Below, one piece after another: positions 24,983 through 33,150 of a stretch of 64,000 nt of DNA. Under the pieces are notes generated by a model. That model ran no database searches. It had not been told where the DNA came from and saw only the letters and a program-made list of their open reading frames with translations. The position numbers and the translations under genes were made by a program. Origin of the DNA: Tunturiibacter gelidiferens. GTDB taxonomy: Bacteria > Acidobacteriota > Terriglobia > Terriglobales > Acidobacteriaceae. Where the stretch lies: positions 434,001-498,000 of the forward strand of contig NZ_JACHEB010000003.1 of NCBI RefSeq assembly GCF_014201335.1. Direction: 5' to 3'. How positions within the stretch are numbered: position 1 is the stretch's first letter; each line of letters opens with the position of its first letter.

Positions 24983-25846
24983 TTAGTTGAGGAAGACGCT
25001 TAGCTCGTTGGCGGCGTTACGAAGATGGTTGAGGAAACGGCTCTGCATCTCGAGGACGGAGATGCGGGGGGCGTTGCCGCTGAGGTTGAGAGTGGCGACG
25101 ACGCGGCCCGAGGAGGCATAGACGGGGACGGCGAGAGAGCGGAGGCCAACTTCGTACTCCTGATCGACGAGCGCGTATCCGTTGCGACGGACGTTGCGCA
25201 GGGCGAGGCGGAGCTTTTCGACTGAGGTGATCGTGCGGGTGGTGTGCGGGGTGAGTGCGGCTTTGGCGAGGTACTGCTCGAGCTGTTCGGTGGGGAGATA
25301 AGCGAGGAGCACGCGGCCCATGCTAGTGCAGTAGGCGGGCAGCCGGCTGCCGATGTGGAGGTCGACGGCCATAACGCGATTGACCTGGGTGCGAGCGATG
25401 TAGACGATGTCTTCGCCGTCGAGTGTGGCGACGGAGAAGGATTCGCGGAGAGCGGCGGACATGCGCTCGAGGATAGGCTGGGCGGCGGCGGAGAGGGTGT
25501 TCGATGTGGTGTAGGTGTGCGAGAGGGTGAGCATCCGCGGACGGAGCGAGTAGCGTGAGCCGTCCTCTGCACCGGCAAAACCGAGCTTGGTGAGGGTGTA
25601 GAGGCAGCGGCGAACGGCGGCGCGGGAGAGGCCTGTTTTTACGCTGAGCTGCGAGATGGTCATCTGCGGGGATTGCTGAGTGAAGGCCTGAATGACGATG
25701 AGACCACGCGCGAGCGAGGTCATGAAGTTGGGGTCGCCGGTGAAGATATCAAGGGATGAAGCGGGAGTAGGTTTCGGTTCTGCGGGAGGAGCGGGCGGGA
25801 GGGAGGAATCGGGTGATGCGAGGGCTTGGCGGGGGGTGAGGCTCAT
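24983..25846 (-). CDS. IclR family transcriptional regulator
   Basis: Start at the ATG at 25846 (MSLTPRQALASPDSS), with AAAGGGA upstream. 287 residues. The winged helix (about 42-100) has FMTSLARGLIVIQAFTQQSPQMTISQLSVKTGLSRAAVRRCLYTLTKLGF. The ligand-binding domain (about 110-285) has LTLSHTYTTS, SFSVATLDGEDIVYIART and YCTSMGRVLLA. This resembles the PcaR/PcaU/PobR branch that senses aromatic acids. No aromatic pathway genes lie next to it, so the targets are elsewhere. Confidence 0.93.
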   Translation of the reverse strand: MSLTPRQALASPDSSLPPAPPAEPKPTPASSLDIFTGDPNFMTSLARGLIVIQAFTQQSPQMTISQLSVKTGLSRAAVRRCLYTLTKLGFAGAEDGSRYSLRPRMLTLSHTYTTSNTLSAAAQPILERMSAALRESFSVATLDGEDIVYIARTQVNRVMAVDLHIGSRLPAYCTSMGRVLLAYLPTEQLEQYLAKAALTPHTTRTITSVEKLRLALRNVRRNGYALVDQEYEVGLRSLAVPVYASSGRVVATLNLSGNAPRISVLEMQSRFLNHLRNAANELSVFLN

Positions 25847-25880
25847 TCGGGTCCCTTTCCGTAACGTTATCAAACGTAAT

Positions 25881-25900
25881 GTTCGATAGACGGACTATCA
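25881..25900. promoter_or_regulatory. Candidate IclR operator
   Basis: GATAG (25885-25889) and CTATC (25895-25899) form an inverted repeat within GTTCGATAGACGGACTATCA, 35 nt upstream of the iclR start. Similar TTCGATA-type palindromes are bound by Pca/Pob regulators. The preceding AACGTTATC and ACGTAATG repeats add to the impression of a control region. Confidence 0.45.
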
Positions 25901-26049
25901 CTACGATAAACGCACGTATTCGATATCGCAAGATGTTGCGATGGATCCGGCTTCTCTATCGAAGGAGATTTTCCGAATTTAAGGACAACATGGAGCGTCA
26001 GAGCCCAAACGGCGACGCTTTTTGTTGGGTGTGTTTGGTAGGAGAGGTG

Positions 26050-26739
26050 CTACCGCTGGTCGAGAACGGTGAGAACGTCCGCTGGTTCCGGGCGAACCCG
26101 AAAGTCAGCGTGACCTTCTGCAAACAGGATGGTGTTGGTCTGGTCGATGACGAAGACGGCGGGGAGCGGGAGGCGCCAGCTGGCTTCTGTGGCGTTGTGA
26201 TAGCTGAGGCCGGCGTTGTTAAAGGGGATGTTGATAAGAATGGACTGGTAGTAGCTGCGGAGGTCTTGAGGAATGGTGTGGGCTATGCCAAATCGCTCCG
26301 CGATAGTGGCGCCGGGGTCGGCGAGCAGAGGGTATTGCAGGCCGTGCTGCTCAAGAGTGAATGTGTTTTGGCGAGTGGTCTGCGGGGATATGGCGACGAA
26401 GATGGCACCGCGTTTGCGGAGATCGGCGTGCAGATCGCGCCAGGCTTCGAGCTCAGTGACACAGTACGGATCCCAACGGCCACGGAAGAAGTTGATGACG
26501 AGCGGGCCGAGGGCGAGAAGGTCGGTTGAACGGATAGGCTTGTGAGTGAGAGCGTCTTCGAGAGTGAAAGCCGGGGCTTGCGCCCCGGCTTTCAGTGTGT
26601 GGTCCTCGATGCCGGTGTTGAAGAGGTCTTCGGTCGCCTTTTCGGAGACGGCGAGGCGCTCGGGCTGGACGAGGGCGCGTGTATTTTGCGTGATACGGTC
26701 CAGTTGATCCTGAAGCGAGATGTTGAGAGCGGCGGTCAC
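26050..26739 (-). CDS. Peroxiredoxin-like (AhpC/TSA fold) protein
   Basis: 229 residues. A helical N-terminal part is followed by a thioredoxin-fold domain with LKAGAQAPAFTLEDAL, VINFFRGRWDPYCVTELEAW and IFVAISPQT. In relatives the active site reads WCPYC; here the first Cys is Asp (WDPYC), leaving one Cys. One-Cys chemistry or loss of peroxidase activity are both possible. Codons 49-58 contain a perfect 13-bp-arm palindrome. It follows the dienelactone hydrolase gene with a 2-nt gap. Confidence 0.85.
   Translation of the reverse strand: MTAALNISLQDQLDRITQNTRALVQPERLAVSEKATEDLFNTGIEDHTLKAGAQAPAFTLEDALTHKPIRSTDLLALGPLVINFFRGRWDPYCVTELEAWRDLHADLRKRGAIFVAISPQTTRQNTFTLEQHGLQYPLLADPGATIAERFGIAHTIPQDLRSYYQSILINIPFNNAGLSYHNATEASWRLPLPAVFVIDQTNTILFAEGHADFRVRPEPADVLTVLDQR
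26565..26594. repeat. REP-like perfect hairpin inside the peroxiredoxin-like gene
   Basis: TGAAAGCCGGGGC (26565-26577) and GCCCCGGCTTTCA (26582-26594) pair over 13 bp with a TTGC loop. It encodes the conserved KAGAQAPAF segment, so it is not a simple insertion. Confidence 0.75.
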
Positions 26740-26741
26740 AA

Positions 26742-27698
26742 CTACATTATTGCAGCTGTCTCTACGTTTTTGTTGGTGGGCTGGCTTTCAGCAACGTTCG
26801 TTTTGGCGTGGCAGGAAGTGGCGGGCTGAGACTGTTGCGCTGCGGTTTTGTTGTGACTGGGGTTGGCGGCTACAGGGGCGGCCTTCATCTCCTTGATGAG
26901 AGTGACGAGACGGGCGAAGGCCTGTTCGCGGGCGATCTTGTTGCCGGGAACGGCGTTACCGGGATCTTCGCCGGCGCGCATGAAGCCGTGACCGGCACCG
27001 TCGTAGGTGATGGGCTCATATTTTTTGCCAGCGGCTTTCATAGCGGCGCTGGTTGCGGGGATGGTGGCGCCGATTCGGGCGTCGTTGCCAGCGTAGAAGC
27101 CGTAGACGGGAGCAGTGATCGTGGTCACGTCCGAGGGGCCAGGTCCGTAGAAGACAAAGGCGGCGGAAAGATCTTTGCGGTGAGCGGCGAAGGCGAAGGA
27201 TTTTCCCCCTCCCCAGCAGAAGCCGGTGACGGCGATCTTACCGTTGGCTGCGGGGAGTTTTTTGCCGTAGTCCGCTGCTGCGTCTAGGTCGGCGTTGACG
27301 ACGTCGGGATCGAGGCCGGAGACGGCTTTGACGGTGGCGTCCTGATCGGGGAAGGCGTCGGAGCCGCCGCCGTTGGGACCGAATCCAGTGAGGAGGTCAG
27401 GGGCGATGACGATGAAGCCTTGCGCGGCTAATTCGTCGGCCATCTCTTTGGCCCAGTCGCTGAGGCCGAAGATCTCATGGATGAGAATGACGACGGGAGC
27501 TTTGGTCTTGACTTCGGGGTATACGACGAAGGCCTGGACGGTGCGGTCACCGTGCTTGAGAGGGACGTATTCGTGATGGCGCGGGGAGGCTTCGAGACGG
27601 GCCTTGGCCCAATCTTGCGCATGGATCGTAGCGGTGGAGAGGGGAAGGAGAAGAGCTGCGGCAAAGAGTCTAATGGCGCGAGGCATCGTGAAAGTCAT
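26742..27698 (-). CDS. Secreted dienelactone hydrolase family protein
   Basis: 318 residues. Signal peptide at 1-28 (ends IHAQ). The alpha/beta-hydrolase domain (about 45-270) has the nucleophile Cys in VTGFCWGGG, the acid in YAGNDARIG and the His in GAGHGFMR, the Cys-Asp-His triad of dienelactone hydrolases. A polar C-terminal tail (about 275-318) is low complexity. The substrate is uncertain; many members are general esterases. A TACACT box lies 7 nt before the ATG with no ribosome site. Confidence 0.9.
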   Translation of the reverse strand: MTFTMPRAIRLFAAALLLPLSTATIHAQDWAKARLEASPRHHEYVPLKHGDRTVQAFVVYPEVKTKAPVVILIHEIFGLSDWAKEMADELAAQGFIVIAPDLLTGFGPNGGGSDAFPDQDATVKAVSGLDPDVVNADLDAAADYGKKLPAANGKIAVTGFCWGGGKSFAFAAHRKDLSAAFVFYGPGPSDVTTITAPVYGFYAGNDARIGATIPATSAAMKAAGKKYEPITYDGAGHGFMRAGEDPGNAVPGNKIAREQAFARLVTLIKEMKAAPVAANPSHNKTAAQQSQPATSCHAKTNVAESQPTNKNVETAAIM

Positions 27699-27711
27699 GG
27701 GGAGGAGTGTA
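27699..27711 (-). promoter_or_regulatory. Leaderless-type -10 box before dienelactone hydrolase
   Basis: On the minus strand TACACT (27711-27706) is followed by 7 nt and the ATG at 27698. TTGTCC lies 18 nt upstream as a possible -35. No Shine-Dalgarno is visible. Confidence 0.5.
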
Positions 27712-27824
27712 GTACGCGATGGAGGGGAGGGACAAGACGCAGCTCTTGATTTGTTGCCGAATTATTGTGAGTTCAATAAAGGCGCAGGAATCGTGCAATT
27801 TCGCAACGGCGATAGTTGGGCTTT

Positions 27825-27836
27825 TATACTTTGCGG
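27825..27836 (+). promoter_or_regulatory. Leaderless-type -10 box before GNAT gene
   Basis: TATACT at 27825-27830, then TTGCGG, then the ATG at 27837. At this spacing the transcript would begin at the start codon. No Shine-Dalgarno is present. Confidence 0.55.
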
Positions 27837-28394
27837 ATGGTGAAGTTTCAGTTGAGAGTTGCGGCGGACGATGATGTTGCTGCGATTCGTGAATTGATAC
27901 AAGCCTCCGTGAGGGGGTTACAAGTGGCGGACTATTCCTTTGCGCAAAGAGAGGGGGCGCTGTCTACGGTGTTCACGGTCGATAGTCAGTTGATTACAGA
28001 TGGCACCTACTTCGTTGCGATCGCGGAAGGCGGAGTGATAGCTGGATGTGGTGGATGGAGCTTCCGGAAGACGCTCTACGGCGGGGATCATCAGATGGAG
28101 AAGATTGCGCCGGAGAGATTGGATGCACGGAAGGACGCTGCGAAGATTCGAGCGATCTTTGTGCATCCGGATTTTGCGCGGATGGGCTTGGGAGGCCTGA
28201 TTCTCGCCACCGCTGAAGAAGCTGCGAAGGCAGAAGGGTTCACCCGCTTTGAGATGGGTAGTACGCTGACGGGTGTCACGCTCTATGAACAGAAGGGATA
28301 TCGGGAAGTCGAACGCAGGAAGGTGCCGGTGGGCGGCGGAGAGACGATCGAGGTTGTGCGTATGGTGAAAGATATCGGCGAGATCTCCCGTTGA
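27837..28394 (+). CDS. GNAT family N-acetyltransferase
   Basis: Start at the ATG at 27837 (MVKFQLRVAADDDVAAIRELIQAS), as judged by family start and a -10 box 6 nt upstream. 185 residues. The acetyl-CoA motif is IRAIFVHPDFARMGLGGLILATAEEAAK, and motif B is GVTLYEQKGYREVERRKVPV. C-terminal E-V-x-R-M-x-K is as in PA2578-type GNATs. The substrate is unknown. It stands alone between a divergent hydrolase gene and the HerA-like gene. Confidence 0.9.
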   Translation: MVKFQLRVAADDDVAAIRELIQASVRGLQVADYSFAQREGALSTVFTVDSQLITDGTYFVAIAEGGVIAGCGGWSFRKTLYGGDHQMEKIAPERLDARKDAAKIRAIFVHPDFARMGLGGLILATAEEAAKAEGFTRFEMGSTLTGVTLYEQKGYREVERRKVPVGGGETIEVVRMVKDIGEISR

Positions 28395-28586
28395 GATGCA
28401 TTTGAGGCAGGAGAACGTTTTCAATGGCTCGCCACAGTTGCTTGAGTCATTTCAAATGAACTGCTGAGCGAGCGCGAAATCAAGAAGAGGTTTTCCTCTA
28501 GGTGGCTGCGATGAAAGTTGCAAACGGACAAAGTGTTGACGTTGGCGAGAGGGTGTGTAGTCTTCAGGTAGAGGAGATCCTACTCG

Positions 28587-30092
28587 ATGGTTGAAATGCC
28601 GCTGATTGCGAAAGGCGCTGATGAGCTTTACTTGCTGCCGGGGATGACGAATCGGCATGGCCTTGTAGCAGGCGCAACCGGGACAGGTAAGACCGTCACG
28701 CTGCAGGTGATGGCGGAAGTATTGAGTTCGATCGGCGTGCCCGTGTTTGCCGCGGACGTGAAGGGGGACTTGTCGGGTATTTCGCAGGCAGGGAAGAGTT
28801 CGCCGAAGTTCGATGCTCGGGTTACAGCGATGGGGCTGGGCGAATGGAGCTTTACGGGATGCCCGGTGGTGTTTTGGGATGTGTTTGGGAAGCAGGGACA
28901 CCCGGTGCGGGCGACGGTGAGCGAGATGGGACCGCTGCTTTTGAGCCGGATTCTGAACCTGAATGACACGCAAACGGGGGTGTTGACTCTTGTTTTCAAG
29001 ATCGCCGACGACAGTGGGTTATTGTTGCTGGACATGAAAGACATGCAGGCGATGCTCCAGCACGTGGGCGAAGCTGCGAAGGAATACCAGACGCAGTATG
29101 GAAATATTTCGGCGGCGAGCATAGGTGCAATTCAGCGAGGGTTGGTGGGGTTGGAGCAGCAGGGAGGAGATCTTTTCTTCGGCGAGCCAGCGTTGAACAT
29201 CGATGACCTGTTGCAAGTAGATTCGAGTGGTAAAGGCGTAGTGAATATTTTGGCGGCGGATCAGCTACTGCAGTCGCCACAACTGTATGCAACGTTTTTG
29301 CTTTGGCTGATGAGTGAGTTGTTTGAGAAACTGCCGGAGGTTGGCGATCTCGAAAAGCCGAAGCTGGTGTTTTTCTTCGACGAGGCCCATTTGTTGTTCA
29401 ACGATCTGCCGTCGGTTTTGCAGAATCGCATTGAGCAGGTGGTGAGGTTGATTCGGTCGAAGGGGGTTGGGGTGTTCTTTGTGACGCAGAATCCGATCGA
29501 CGTGCCGGATACAGTGCTGAGTCAACTCGGGAATCGTGTGCAGCATGCGTTGCGAGCGTTTTCTCCTCGGGATCAGAAGGCGGTGAAGGCTGCTGCACAG
29601 ACGTTTCGCGCGAATCCGAAGTTGAATGTGGAGGCAGTCATTACCGAGTTGGGCGTGGGTGAGGCGCTGGTTTCGTTTCTGGATGAGAAAGGGATCCCCG
29701 CGATGGTGGAGCGGGCGATGGTGTGTCCGCCGCATAGTCAGATAGGACCGATTACGCCGGAGCAGAGAGCTGCGATCATCAAGAATTCGGTGGTGGCGGG
29801 GGTGTATGAGACGGTGGTGGATCGGGAGTCGGCTTATGAGCGGTTGAAGGGGAAGGTGGGGGGTGGGGTGGCTGCTCCGGCGGGTACTCCTGCTGGTACG
29901 GGGTCGGGGCCGGGGTGGATGGAGGCGGCCGGGAGTGCGCTGGGTGGGGTGTTGGGGTCTGGCGGATCGCGGCGGGGAGACACGGTGCTGCAGGCGGCGG
30001 TGAAGAGTGCGGCTCGGACGATGGGGAGCACGGTGGGGCGGCAGTTGATCCGTGGGGTGTTAGGTTCGCTGTTAGGCGGATCGAAACGATAG
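28587..30092 (+). CDS. HerA-like ATPase, YjgR/DUF853 family
   Basis: 501 residues. Walker A GATGTGKT (about 29-36), Walker [13 protein letters not shown], arginine-rich [20 protein letters not shown] and the FSPRDQKAV segment match the DUF853 (YjgR) group of the HerA/FtsK superfamily. A Gly-rich low-complexity stretch (about 415-460) precedes the tail [10 protein letters not shown]. These proteins are widespread and chromosomal; the function is not settled. Unlike HerA genes of Sir2-HerA type defence systems, there is no nuclease or Sir2 neighbour. Confidence 0.9.
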   Translation: MVEMPLIAKGADELYLLPGMTNRHGLVAGATGTGKTVTLQVMAEVLSSIGVPVFAADVKGDLSGISQAGKSSPKFDARVTAMGLGEWSFTGCPVVFWDVFGKQGHPVRATVSEMGPLLLSRILNLNDTQTGVLTLVFKIADDSGLLLLDMKDMQAMLQHVGEAAKEYQTQYGNISAASIGAIQRGLVGLEQQGGDLFFGEPALNIDDLLQVDSSGKGVVNILAADQLLQSPQLYATFLLWLMSELFEKLPEVGDLEKPKLVFFFDEAHLLFNDLPSVLQNRIEQVVRLIRSKGVGVFFVTQNPIDVPDTVLSQLGNRVQHALRAFSPRDQKAVKAAAQTFRANPKLNVEAVITELGVGEALVSFLDEKGIPAMVERAMVCPPHSQIGPITPEQRAAIIKNSVVAGVYETVVDRESAYERLKGKVGGGVAAPAGTPAGTGSGPGWMEAAGSALGGVLGSGGSRRGDTVLQAAVKSAARTMGSTVGRQLIRGVLGSLLGGSKR

Positions 30093-30115
30093 ACGGCGGC
30101 GGTAGGTTCGCTGGG

Positions 30116-30502
30116 CTACTTGGTGCAGGAGGAGCAGGTCCCGTAGACGAAGAACTCGTGGCTGGAGTACTTAAAGCCGCGGGGGAGTTTGGGGCGGGAC
30201 TGCATCTCGCAGCCTTCGAGTTCGTGGACAGTGCCACAGGTGTTGCATTGGAAGTGGTGGTGGTGGGCCTTGCCTGATACCTCGTAGCGGGTGGAGTGGC
30301 CGGGGACATCGACAGGAGTGAGCCACTTGTCGTCGACCAGGCTGCCGATGTTGCGGTAGACGGTGGCGATGCTGAGGGCGTCTACCTCTTTCTGAGCCAG
30401 GGCGAGGGCTTCGTCGGGAGAGAGGGGGCGATTCGCCTCGAGGAAGGCGGCGCGGATGGCGTCTTTCTGGCGGGTGTTGCGGGTCTGGACCGTGGTTGGC
30501 AT
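30116..30502 (-). CDS. Fur family metalloregulator
   Basis: Start at the ATG at 30502 (MPTTVQTRNTRQKDAIRAAF). 128 residues. Winged helix (about 10-75) with SPDEALALAQKEVDALSIATVYRNIGSLVDDKW. The metal-sensing region HHHHFQCNTCGTVHELEGC and the C-terminal CSSC form the structural zinc site. The His-rich sensor and the absence of the PerR Asp pattern suggest a Zur- or Fur-like role, but the metal cannot be fixed. It lies convergent to the HerA-like gene. Confidence 0.9.
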   Translation of the reverse strand: MPTTVQTRNTRQKDAIRAAFLEANRPLSPDEALALAQKEVDALSIATVYRNIGSLVDDKWLTPVDVPGHSTRYEVSGKAHHHHFQCNTCGTVHELEGCEMQSRPKLPRGFKYSSHEFFVYGTCSSCTK

Positions 30503-30616
30503 GAGCACGCTTGGCTAGCGTCTTATCGTAGCGTGTTGCGAAGATACTCTCAACTAGGTGGTTGGTTGAGAGAGCTGAGATGGCCCATTCGGTCGTGCGG
30601 AATGGGCCTGCTGCAG

Positions 30617-30760
30617 CTAGATAACCTTCATCAGGAGCAGGATGAGGACGATGAGCAGGATGAGGCTGATGCCGCCTCCGCCGTAGTAGCCGAGGCCAGG
30701 TCCCATGCGATAACCGCCAAAGCCGAACACCAGAATCAGAATGAGCAAAAGGATAAGCAT
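30617..30760 (-). CDS. DUF3309 small membrane protein
   Basis: 47 residues, from the ATG at 30760 preceded by GGAG. It begins MLILLLILILVFGFGGYRMG, has a central GPGLGYYGGGG and ends SLILLIVLILLLMKVI. Two short hydrophobic segments around a Gly/Tyr-rich turn are the hallmark of DUF3309. Function is unknown. The gene is easily missed because of its size. A palindrome, GGCGAAATTTCGCC, lies 20 nt upstream. Confidence 0.8.
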   Translation of the reverse strand: MLILLLILILVFGFGGYRMGPGLGYYGGGGISLILLIVLILLLMKVI

Positions 30761-30779
30761 CTTTATTTTTTCTCCGTTC

Positions 30780-30793
30780 GGCGAAATTTCGCC
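30780..30793. promoter_or_regulatory. 14-bp perfect palindrome upstream of the DUF3309 gene
   Basis: GGCGAAATTTCGCC lies 20 nt before the DUF3309 start. It could be an operator; the protein that binds it is unknown. Confidence 0.4.
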
Positions 30794-31348
30794 AGATGGA
30801 GGTGTGATGCTGATTTTGTTGCAGGCGTAATCGAAAATTCTTTCGCCGTTCACTTTGCTGGTACTGGGGCGATGTGGCGGTCACCCCTCCCCCTCCCCTG
30901 GGGGTATATTGCGGGTAACTTGTTTGTTTGCTTTAGCTTGCAGACAGTGGACCGCTGTAAAATATTGAAAACAAGCTGGTTGTGCACAAAATACTTGTTT
31001 TGAGAGAGTTAGAGGGAGCATGGTTCGTCTCAGACTCGATCTCTTTAGTTAGTTTTGGGGCCTCTGTTAACAGGATAGCTGGTTGGTGCGGGTGAATACG
31101 CCACGCGAAAAGGCGCGTCTGGAGCGGGTTTTCTCGTGGGTGGGATTTGACATGTTGTTTTTGGGCTGTTTTGAGGTTATTTTGCTGGCGTTTGCTGATT
31201 GGGTGGGAGCTTTCTTTAGGAGGTGCAGATGTCCCAGTGCTGGGTTTTTCGATGTGCATCGGGCATAACCTTGCTGCGTGTGAACGGTCTCACAGTTATG
31301 AATGACGGCCCAAGCAGGTGAAGCGACTTATTTAAGGAGGCAGGTGCA
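30794..31348. other. Gene-free 555-nt stretch
   Basis: No convincing gene. It contains a C-run/G-run element CCCCTCCCCTGGGGG (about 30890-30904) and CAAAATACTTGTTTTG (around 30987-31002), which look like parts of a dispersed intergenic element. The right end carries AAGGAGG for the next gene. Confidence 0.4.
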
Positions 31349-32053
31349 ATGGCAAATCGAATGATTGGAGCGATAGCGTCTTGCGTGGTGTGTGGTGTGG
31401 TTCTAATCGGTGCGGATGGTGTCGGCTGGGGGCAGGGAGGGAAGGCGCTGTATCCGGCGATGGCTCCTATAGAGCAGTACCGCGTGGCGAGCGTGGCGGA
31501 GGAAGTCGCGCTGGCGCGCAGTGCGGCGAATGTTGCAGTGAGCGGTGATGCGGAGGTGATGGTGCTCGGCAGCCACGGTTATGAGACGGCGGCGAAGGGG
31601 ACGAACGGCTTCGTCTGCCTGGTCGAGCGTTCGTGGGCTACCACCTTCGACGATCCTCAGTTCTGGAACCCGAAGCTGCGCGCGCCGCACTGCTTCAACG
31701 CCGCTGCTGCGCGGTCGGTGATGCCGGCGTACCTGAAGCGGACGGAGCTGGTGCTGTCCGGATTGCCGAAGGATCAGGTGGAGGCACGTATGAAGGAGGC
31801 GGTGGCGACGAAGGTCATTGGGGTGCCTGAGGAGGGAGCGATGTGCTACATGATGTCGAAGCAGGGATATTTGAACGACAGTGCCGGCCACTGGCATCCT
31901 CATGTGATGTTCTTCCTTCCGACTACGGAGGCGGCGAAGTGGGGCGCGAACCTTGATGGATCGCCGGTCTACGCCGCGCAGGGAGCTCCTGAGCCGGTGA
32001 CGACGTTTATGGTTCCGGTGATGACTTGGTCGGATGGGACGGTGGAGAGATGA
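31349..32053 (+). CDS. Secreted protein of unknown function
   Basis: 234 residues. AAGGAGG lies before the ATG and a signal peptide is present (about 1-28). Notable segments are LGSHGYETAAKGTNGFVCLVERSW, FWNPKLRAPHCFNAAAARSVMPAYLKRTELVL, MCYMMSKQGYLNDSAGHWHPHVMFFLP and a C-terminal TTFMVPVMTWSDG. The His cluster HWHPH might bind a metal. The family is not recognised by name; similar secreted proteins occur in Acidobacteria as far as I recall. Confidence 0.75.
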   Translation: MANRMIGAIASCVVCGVVLIGADGVGWGQGGKALYPAMAPIEQYRVASVAEEVALARSAANVAVSGDAEVMVLGSHGYETAAKGTNGFVCLVERSWATTFDDPQFWNPKLRAPHCFNAAAARSVMPAYLKRTELVLSGLPKDQVEARMKEAVATKVIGVPEEGAMCYMMSKQGYLNDSAGHWHPHVMFFLPTTEAAKWGANLDGSPVYAAQGAPEPVTTFMVPVMTWSDGTVER

Positions 32054-32071
32054 AGTGACGCTTTGGTGTTC

Positions 32072-32094
32072 ACATCTCAGAATTGAGTTATGGG
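32072..32094. repeat. Dispersed palindrome, degenerate copy
   Basis: ACATCTCAGAATTGAGTTATG resembles the better copies at 38315-38340 and 39725-39749. It lies at the outer edge of the retron island, after the secreted protein gene. Confidence 0.45.
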
Positions 32095-32109
32095 TATCGA
32101 TAGATTCGT

Positions 32110-33150
32110 TCAATCGTCAACGTCGAAGCCCGCATTTCTCAAAGTATCGAACAAGACCTGCGTCGACGATTTCGCACGAACTTTCTTCGGAGGTGAGGGC
32201 TTTACTTTCGGGAGATGTATTCGTTGACGTTCCGCGAGACTCTGAATTGTAGTTACTCGAGCGATGAGCTCGAAGCCATACTTTGTAATCAGCGAATTTA
32301 AAAATCCGGGCTCTTCTCCGGCTACAAAAGAGATCATTCCTGGCAATGCAACCTTTTGATCTTCGCGCAATAAATCGAACTTGTGGACCATCGAGCGGAT
32401 ACTTCGTTTGAAGGTGCGAGATATGTGGGGTTTCCCGTCGCTTCCAAGAACTATTCCAGTAACCTGACGTCTTCCTTTCTTGGAAGAATGCCGGGTCTTA
32501 GCTCGATTGATTTTCAATGTTGCCGGAATAGGTAGCTCGTCAATGATGCTTTGGGCTTCATCTAAAACTGATGAAAGAACGCCAGGTTTGATGGATGAAA
32601 AAAACAGATCATCGGCATAGCGCGTGTAAACAAGACCGCGGTTATTAGCAAGCTTGCTGAGTTGAACATCTAACTGGAAGCATAAGGCATTCGATAAGGC
32701 AGGAGAAGTTGGAGCACCTATCGTGAGTTCACCGTTCCTGAACATTAGGGAAGTCACAATGGCTTTATCAATCTCAGTCCACCCTTTGAAGTTCTCTTGG
32801 TTGCTATCAACATACGCCGAGAAATCAGAATCCCTGATAGACGGGAAAAAATTCTCTAGATCAATTCGTAGGAGGTATCTGCTTTTCGTGTGGCGAGTTG
32901 CGTTGTCGTAGATGGAGATCCCTGTTCTGTATGCTGTCGCCGATTCGTGAACTGGTAATTGTCCCAATAGGTTCCGTAATAACCAGATTTGAACAGCCTT
33001 CAACTTTCTAGACGGATGGAAAATCTCACGTAACCCGCCACTCTTCTTCCTGACGATGAATTTCTTGTATTCGTAAGACGCACTACCTGCAAGATTCGCG
33101 ACGAACTCCCACGTTAGCCCGAGTTCAGTCGTCATACGCTCAGCTATCAT
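32110..33150 (-). CDS. Retron reverse transcriptase
   Basis: 346 residues. Palm motifs in order: RIDLENFFPSI (catalytic Asp about 97), GAPTSPALSNALC (about 145-157), YTRYADDLFFSS (YADD 178-181) and LKINRAKTRHSSKKGRRQVTGIVLG. The last includes the VTG signature of retron RTs in region Y (about 230). YADD rather than YMDD is usual for retrons. It makes a branched RNA-linked cDNA (msDNA) from its own ncRNA. It starts inside the effector stop codon (ATGA) with GGGGGAAGGA upstream. Base composition is clearly lower in GC than its neighbours. Confidence 0.94.
   Translation of the reverse strand: MIAERMTTELGLTWEFVANLAGSASYEYKKFIVRKKSGGLREIFHPSRKLKAVQIWLLRNLLGQLPVHESATAYRTGISIYDNATRHTKSRYLLRIDLENFFPSIRDSDFSAYVDSNQENFKGWTEIDKAIVTSLMFRNGELTIGAPTSPALSNALCFQLDVQLSKLANNRGLVYTRYADDLFFSSIKPGVLSSVLDEAQSIIDELPIPATLKINRAKTRHSSKKGRRQVTGIVLGSDGKPHISRTFKRSIRSMVHKFDLLREDQKVALPGMISFVAGEEPGFLNSLITKYGFELIARVTTIQSLAERQRIHLPKVKPSPPKKVRAKSSTQVLFDTLRNAGFDVDD

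Noticed and set aside
28587..30092. HerA-like ATPase as part of a Sir2-HerA or nuclease-HerA defence system
   Set aside because: It is of the YjgR/DUF853 type with ordinary GC and has no Sir2, DUF4297 or nuclease neighbour.
30933..31268. Frames on both strands in the gap before the secreted protein gene
   Set aside because: No homology-like pattern, no ribosome sites, overlapping one another in a likely repeat region.
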